In this document: piece after piece, positions 46,570 to 50,716 of the stretch
How positions within the stretch are numbered: the stretch's first letter is position 1
Layout: each line of letters opens with the position of its first letter
Source of the DNA: Psychromonas sp. MB-3u-54
GTDB lineage: Bacteria; Pseudomonadota; Gammaproteobacteria; Enterobacterales; Psychromonadaceae
Reading direction: 5' to 3'
Length of the DNA: 50,716 nucleotides
Assembly: GCF_002836415.1 (NCBI RefSeq)
Contig: NZ_PJBP01000168.1
Coordinates: 1 to 50,716, forward strand
Program-made: the position numbers and the translations under genes
The notes under the pieces: generated by a model
Told to the model about the DNA's origin: nothing
Seen by the model: only the letters and a program-made list of their open reading frames with translations
The model's database searches: none

Positions 46570-47610
46570 ATGACTATGAACATAAATAACCTTAGCGAAT
46601 TTTTAGAACAATCAAATTGCCAATTTAGTGTTTATGATTTGGGACGTAAAGTTTGCAACATATCCAACAGCCTTTTTAAAGAAATTGAACTTAACCAATT
46701 ACCTTACCCCTATCCCATTCAGCAGCACGCTTTTATTGCATTAACGTTTTGGCAAACTGATGCACAAAAAGAACATTTCATTTGGTTCTTAAAAATACCA
46801 TTAGATGAGCAGGGGTTATTACAAATTCCCGCGCAGATAAGCTTTATCAAAATGGTTGTAGAAGCGCTGGGTGAGGATTTAACCGCAGATGTGAGTGATA
46901 AATTACAAGAGCGTATGGCGAGTAATCCGTTTCTATTTAAGCCAAGTACAGAAAAATTGGCTATTTTTAATGCGATTATGAATGCTCGTTTCATTCGTCC
47001 TGCTTCCTCTTTTTACAGTGGTGCACAGCGCTATTTTTCAGGTTCGACAAGCTGGAACGAGTGGCAAGAACTGGGCATTCAAGGCATTGCTGACCTCACT
47101 GCGCGTTTAGATCATGATAATAATCAGCAGAATTTAATTAACGCTCTTCCTTATTTACCACAACAGCCTTTGCAGTCCCTCGCGTTGTGTTTAGAGCATC
47201 AGAATAAAATAAACCCTGATTTACAGCAGGCGATTGCCGGACAAATAAGAGTCGAACTACAAGAACATCGCCAGGAAAATGCAATTTTATTATTACGGGC
47301 ATTGGCAAGCTCCCCCTCTATGGTTATCACCAAAAAATTGATAGAAGAGCAACTTTATTCAGACTTAATCCATAACGTACATTGGTATGTTGGCATTGCA
47401 GGACGCTTATGGACAGTCCTTGAAGATGAAACCTTACTTAATCGCTTTTTGGAATCTTTAGCGAATAACCAAGCAGCACTTTTTCCGCAACTCTTTACAG
47501 ATATTGTGGCAATTCCTTTATTACGCGAAAAAGTACTCAGACAAATACGTTTACCCGCGCGCTCACCGGCTTTAACGGACGCGATCGGACGATTATTTTC
47601 AGGTAGTTAA
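46570..47610 (+). CDS. DUF3549 family protein
   Basis: The 346-residue soluble protein matches DUF3549, with LSEFLEQSNCQFSVYDLGRKV at the N-terminus and ARFIRPASSFYSGAQRYFSG in the middle. The family is found in Vibrio, Shewanella and relatives with unknown function. Alpha-helical repeats (about 175-340) suggest a protein-interaction surface. It is divergent from yqcC and starts a same-strand run of five genes spaced 2-18 bp apart. Confidence 0.82.
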   Translation: MTMNINNLSEFLEQSNCQFSVYDLGRKVCNISNSLFKEIELNQLPYPYPIQQHAFIALTFWQTDAQKEHFIWFLKIPLDEQGLLQIPAQISFIKMVVEALGEDLTADVSDKLQERMASNPFLFKPSTEKLAIFNAIMNARFIRPASSFYSGAQRYFSGSTSWNEWQELGIQGIADLTARLDHDNNQQNLINALPYLPQQPLQSLALCLEHQNKINPDLQQAIAGQIRVELQEHRQENAILLLRALASSPSMVITKKLIEEQLYSDLIHNVHWYVGIAGRLWTVLEDETLLNRFLESLANNQAALFPQLFTDIVAIPLLREKVLRQIRLPARSPALTDAIGRLFSGS

Positions 47611-47627
47611 AATTAGGTGGAATTATA

Positions 47628-47942
47628 ATGATCGAGCTGCTATTTATTTTGTTGACTGTGCTTTTGAGCGCTATTATTTGGAAATTACGTAAACAATCGG
47701 AATATGCTCGAGAGCAGATCACCCAACATTGTTTTAAATTAGATCTGCAGTTGCTGTCGGTTTCTCGTTCTAATTTTAATTTCAAATTGGGTGAACAGTT
47801 TTTACAAGCCAGTTTCGTTTTTGAATTTAGCAGCGACAATAACAACAACTACCAAGGGCATTTATTTATGCGCGGGTTACGCCGACCAAGATTTGAACTG
47901 CCGGTTTACCGCTCGGTGGAATCCTCAGATTCACTCAATTAA
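47628..47942 (+). CDS. DUF3301 family membrane-anchored protein
   Basis: The 104-residue protein has a single N-terminal membrane segment (LLFILLTVLLSAIIW, about residues 4-18). The soluble domain contains YAREQITQHCFKLDLQLLSV, the mark of DUF3301, and ends near GLRRPRFELPVY. The function is unknown. It follows the DUF3549 gene by 17 bp, and the two are neighbours in Vibrio-like genomes, consistent with a shared role. Confidence 0.82.
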   Translation: MIELLFILLTVLLSAIIWKLRKQSEYAREQITQHCFKLDLQLLSVSRSNFNFKLGEQFLQASFVFEFSSDNNNNYQGHLFMRGLRRPRFELPVYRSVESSDSLN

Positions 47943-47960
47943 TTTATAACAAGGCTTTTT

Positions 47961-48287
47961 ATGGATAGCATCATTTTAATTGCACAACAGATTGCCAAAG
48001 AAGGCAAAAAACCGAATACCGCATTGATCAAAGCACGCTTGCCTAAAAATGTACCCTTGCCGGCTATTATCCAGGGTTTAAAAATGTGGATGAATGATCC
48101 TCATAAAGTCATAAATACTCCAACAGAAGTAACAGCAAGTGAAACTGTAGACAGCAGCACAACGATCGAGACTTTAATCGACACTAAAATTAATCAAGCC
48201 ATTGCGCCATTAATAAAACAGATTGAGTTATTAACTAAACAGCTTGTTGATTTAAAAAAACAACTTAACATACAAGAAAAAGAGTAG
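47961..48287 (+). CDS. Small protein with KfrA-like N-terminus and coiled coil
   Basis: The 108-residue product starts with a helical segment (IAQQIAKEGKKPNTALIKAR) like the N-terminal DNA-binding region of KfrA-type proteins. It then has an acidic Ser/Thr linker and a C-terminal leucine-rich coiled coil (IKQIELLTKQLVDLKKQL). It lies 18 bp after the DUF3301 gene and 2 bp before the DUF2310 gene, so it belongs to the same operon. The function is not known. Confidence 0.65.
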   Translation: MDSIILIAQQIAKEGKKPNTALIKARLPKNVPLPAIIQGLKMWMNDPHKVINTPTEVTASETVDSSTTIETLIDTKINQAIAPLIKQIELLTKQLVDLKKQLNIQEKE

Positions 48288-48289
48288 CC

Positions 48290-49066
48290 GTGTTTATTAA
48301 AGAAATAACTTTTGAGTGTTACAAAAACACCCAGTACGCAGCCGTTGAAAAAGCCATCAATAACTATTTTGATATGCTACGCTATAACGGACAAATTCTG
48401 GGGCGTGAATTTCCGATCGCCATGTTTGAGGGTTGGTTTGTCTCAAGCTTAGTCTGCCCGGAAGAAAATAGTTTAAATGAGATTTTTAATAGCCCGCAGG
48501 TAAAGCAGGCATTACAAGGTTTAACGGAAGCGGGCTTACTTTCACCTAAAATTAAAAATACTGCTGAAGATTTAAACTCTATGTGCTGCGCAGAGAAATT
48601 TCAACCAAGTTGGCAGCTTTTGTACACTACCTTTTTAGATACTTGCTCCCCACTGCGCTGCGGTGAAAGCCTCGCTCCCATTCCGCTCTATCGAACGCCC
48701 GAAGCAATTAGTAATGGTGATCGTAAAGCCGTTCTAAAATGGCAGGAAGAGTGGATAAATTGCGACGAACTGCAAATGAACGGTTCGGCGGTTTCCAGTG
48801 CAGCTTTAAAAGAAATTGGCGAAATCGGCAGCAAACTATTTTATCGCGGTACTAATTTATGTCAGCGCATTGAAGAAATTACTAAAGTACCAACCTATTA
48901 TTACCTATACCGTGTTGCCGGTAACAGTTTAATAGCAGAACAGGAGCGAAAATGCCCCGCCTGTGGAGGAGATTGGAAACTAGCTGCGCCATTATTTGAT
49001 ATCTTTGATTTCAAATGTGAGCCATGCAAACTATTGTCAAACATATCTTGGGATTTCAAAAAATAA
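48290..49066 (+). CDS. DUF2310 family zinc-ribbon protein
   Basis: The 258-residue protein matches DUF2310, with GREFPIAMFEGWFVSSLVCP at about residues 40-60 and a C-terminal zinc ribbon made of CPACGGDWK and CEPCKLL. The start is GTG at 48290, directly behind the upstream gene's stop. The family is conserved in Vibrio-like bacteria with unknown function. The ribbon suggests nucleic-acid or protein binding. It lies in the five-gene run before creA. Confidence 0.82.
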   Translation: MFIKEITFECYKNTQYAAVEKAINNYFDMLRYNGQILGREFPIAMFEGWFVSSLVCPEENSLNEIFNSPQVKQALQGLTEAGLLSPKIKNTAEDLNSMCCAEKFQPSWQLLYTTFLDTCSPLRCGESLAPIPLYRTPEAISNGDRKAVLKWQEEWINCDELQMNGSAVSSAALKEIGEIGSKLFYRGTNLCQRIEEITKVPTYYYLYRVAGNSLIAEQERKCPACGGDWKLAAPLFDIFDFKCEPCKLLSNISWDFKK

Positions 49067-49076
49067 GGGAAAAATA

Positions 49077-49571
49077 ATGGTAAAAAAAATAAAGTTTTTC
49101 GGCGCGATCAGTATCATTCTTGTTATCACTTTTTTCGCTTTATACAGTTGCTCCAGAGATGAAGTCGGTACTGTTTCTCTGGGACTTTTCACCACAAAAG
49201 ATATTAAAATTGAAAAACTAAATGATCCGTTAATACCCGGTGTAACCTGCCATATTTCTAATATTGTTGCTGATTTGAGTTTTGCCGATCCATCGGATTC
49301 ATCCATAAGCTGTCGTCAAACGGGTGAAATCACTCCAGAAATGCTCAGCCTTATCGATAAGTCAAAAAGCGGAGATGTGGTTTTTACAAAATCGAAAAGT
49401 ATTTTATTTAAGTCATTAAAAATCAGACGTATTTTTGATCCGTCAACACAAACTATACTTTACATTTCTTATAGCACTAAAGAAATTGAGGGTAGCTTTA
49501 AGCATTCAATGTCTACCGTTCCGCTATGGGGAACAAAAGCTTATTCTGTACCCGTTACTACTGCAGAATAA
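49077..49571 (+). CDS. creA: CreA family exported protein
   Basis: The 164-residue protein has a hydrophobic signal (IKFFGAISIILVITFFALYSC) and matches CreA in the rest: VGTVSLGLFTTKDIKIEKLNDP, GVTCHISNI, SISCRQTGEI and a terminal GSFKHSMSTVPLW. LYSC resembles a lipobox with an unusual Tyr, so lipoprotein processing is possible. The start at 49077 has AAGGGA 6 bases upstream. Frames that begin earlier overlap the DUF2310 gene. The role of CreA is not established. A strong hairpin terminator follows. Confidence 0.88.
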   Translation: MVKKIKFFGAISIILVITFFALYSCSRDEVGTVSLGLFTTKDIKIEKLNDPLIPGVTCHISNIVADLSFADPSDSSISCRQTGEITPEMLSLIDKSKSGDVVFTKSKSILFKSLKIRRIFDPSTQTILYISYSTKEIEGSFKHSMSTVPLWGTKAYSVPVTTAE

Positions 49572-49604
49572 ATATAGGCTAACGCTTTTCAATCGATTTT
49601 GAAT

Positions 49605-49641
49605 AAAAAAGCTTAATTGTTTAACAATTAAGCTTTTTTTT
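49605..49641. terminator. Bidirectional terminator after creA
   Basis: AAAAAAGCTTAATTG and CAATTAAGCTTTTTT form a perfect stem around TTTAA with T runs on both strands. It lies between convergent creA and the DUF2982 gene and can serve both. Confidence 0.92.
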
Positions 49642-49696
49642 GAGTTTGAATAAGAGTACCCCTGTTTTTACAATTCGTTAATATGATCCGCAATAA

Positions 49697-50380
49697 TCAG
49701 TTACTCTGATAGCTATTAATGTAATGGTGGCATTCTTTCAATAAGCCCAAAAATTCAATTAACTCGCGATCAAAACTATTTTCCGGTAAATAGAGATGAT
49801 AACCATAAGCTTTACTCAACTCTTCTGTCCGATATAACCAGGCGGCGATCGGGCCTTTGTAGGTGATCCCATTTAATTTAAAGGGCTCAAAGTTAATCAG
49901 ACCATCTGGTAGATCAATTTCATGGTTTTTTACCGCTAACAATAATAGCTCCAGCTGCTCATGAAGTAATTTATTAGCCAACCTTGGTGAAATAGTTTGC
50001 GCTATATTTGTCAAACTATTTAATTTTATGCCCAAGTAAGGTAATTTCACATGCTGTCCCCGTATATCAGCCGGGATATCACCAATGCGCAGAATATCTT
50101 GCCAAGGTAAATTCCAATGACCGTGACGATGACAATAAAAGATAGTCTCTGGTGTTATGCGGTAACTTATTGGCGGCTCTAAAAATTTAAGTAAACCAAC
50201 AAATAACATCATAAAACTGGCTGACATGATAAAGATTAACTGGATCTTATACTGCTCCCACAAGAAGAGATTTAACAACAGGCAAACGCACAGCAATAAG
50301 CAGCCTAAACACGATAAAAATAAACGATTACGTTTTGAATTGGGTTTAACCTGAATGACTCTTTGTGCTCTTTTTTGCAA
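49697..50380 (-). CDS. DUF2982 family membrane protein
   Basis: The 227-residue protein has two N-terminal membrane spans (about 22-44 and 48-66), then a DUF2982 domain: PISYRITPETIFYCHRHGHWNLPWQDI and NGITYKGPIAAWLYRTEELS. The domain is restricted to marine gammaproteobacteria such as Vibrio, Shewanella and Psychromonas, and its function is unknown. It converges on creA and shares its terminator. Confidence 0.85.
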   Translation of the reverse strand: MQKRAQRVIQVKPNSKRNRLFLSCLGCLLLCVCLLLNLFLWEQYKIQLIFIMSASFMMLFVGLLKFLEPPISYRITPETIFYCHRHGHWNLPWQDILRIGDIPADIRGQHVKLPYLGIKLNSLTNIAQTISPRLANKLLHEQLELLLLAVKNHEIDLPDGLINFEPFKLNGITYKGPIAAWLYRTEELSKAYGYHLYLPENSFDRELIEFLGLLKECHHYINSYQSN

Positions 50381-50716
50381 GCCAGATACTCCTTAAAAAT
50401 TTCAGACCATTAAAATAGCAAATGTATTCAAAATGTAATCTTGCAGTACGCCAGAAAAATTAACAGGGCTGCAGGAAGTCGTTTTCCTTCTCCTTAGCAT
50501 CAACCCTAAAAATAGCTGAAGAATAGAACTTAAGAAAGTATATATTTCAATAAATATAGAGGTATAAAAATGCCCATTACTTGCTGCCATGAGAAATCAG
50601 GTCAAAAAATAAAGCCGTAATAACGGAAAAATTTGTCAGCCTTCTTTCGAAGGACGGGGATTATTCTTGATTAAATTGCCTAGCTTGTGCAAGACACTGG
50701 GATTGAATAGGGTTTA
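50381..50716. other. Window-end non-coding sequence
   Basis: About 335 bases upstream of the DUF2982 gene. A 62-codon frame on the minus strand (50402-50590) has no family resemblance or ribosome site and is not called. No other feature was recognised before the window ends. Confidence 0.4.

Noticed and set aside
48996-49076. Upstream start for CreA
   Set aside because: It would add residues overlapping the DUF2310 zinc ribbon and displace the signal sequence from the N-terminus; the ATG at 49077 has a proper ribosome site.
50402-50590. Minus-strand 62-codon frame near the window end
   Set aside because: No ribosome site, no recognisable domain and weak codon quality; left as intergenic.

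Overview
The window looks like a chromosomal segment from a marine, cold-adapted gammaproteobacterium of the Psychromonas/Vibrio/Shewanella type. This is inferred from low-GC coding sequence, a roughly 1,600-residue NAD-glutamate dehydrogenase, and core genes typical of that group (tcdA, groESL-fxsA, rhlE, yqcC, and the DUF3549-DUF3301-DUF2310-creA cluster). Species cannot be fixed from sequence reading alone. No rRNA or tRNA gene and no CRISPR array was seen.

Left arm (1-15333): an Lrp-type regulator, tcdA, the large glutamate dehydrogenase, and a divergent sutR/ydcO pair that shares two near-identical 20-bp operators. These are followed by a flavin monooxygenase with an N-terminal zinc-finger-like domain, a fragment of a 2OG-Fe(II) oxygenase, a REP-associated transposase next to a short-repeat cluster, a calcineurin-like phosphoesterase and an IS66-type remnant.

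Genomic island (about 15334-34383, 19 kb): the last 18 bases of groEL (including the stop codon) occur twice, once in intact groEL and once at 15334-15351. Each copy is followed by its own similar terminator. I read these as attR and attL of an element integrated into the 3' end of groEL, with a P4-type integrase just inside attR. The cargo is (a) a five-gene, one-strand operon with three dynamin-like GTPases, a LOTUS (OST-HTH) protein and a protein carrying an isoprenoid-synthase-like DDxxD motif; (b) a three-gene ABC-3C/Lamassu-type operon (DUF4297/Cap4-like nuclease, middle component, SMC-like ATPase); and (c) a serine recombinase, a second tyrosine recombinase, AlpA and an HTH/zinc-ribbon protein. 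IS5-like and IS110-like remnants lie beside the defence genes. The dynamin/LOTUS/DDxxD operon is the best candidate for an undescribed system.

Right arm (34366-50716): groEL and groES with a clear sigma-32 promoter, fxsA with a tandemly duplicated 3' tail, an HcaT-like transporter, a repeat-rich DUF2914 protein, rhlE, and a PhoR-like kinase whose response regulator is reduced to 38 codons. Next come eight 86-bp tandem repeats, yqcC, the DUF3549/DUF3301/coiled-coil/DUF2310/creA run and a DUF2982 protein.

A recurring theme is local duplication of gene 3' ends: sutR and fxsA by tandem duplication, groEL by island integration.
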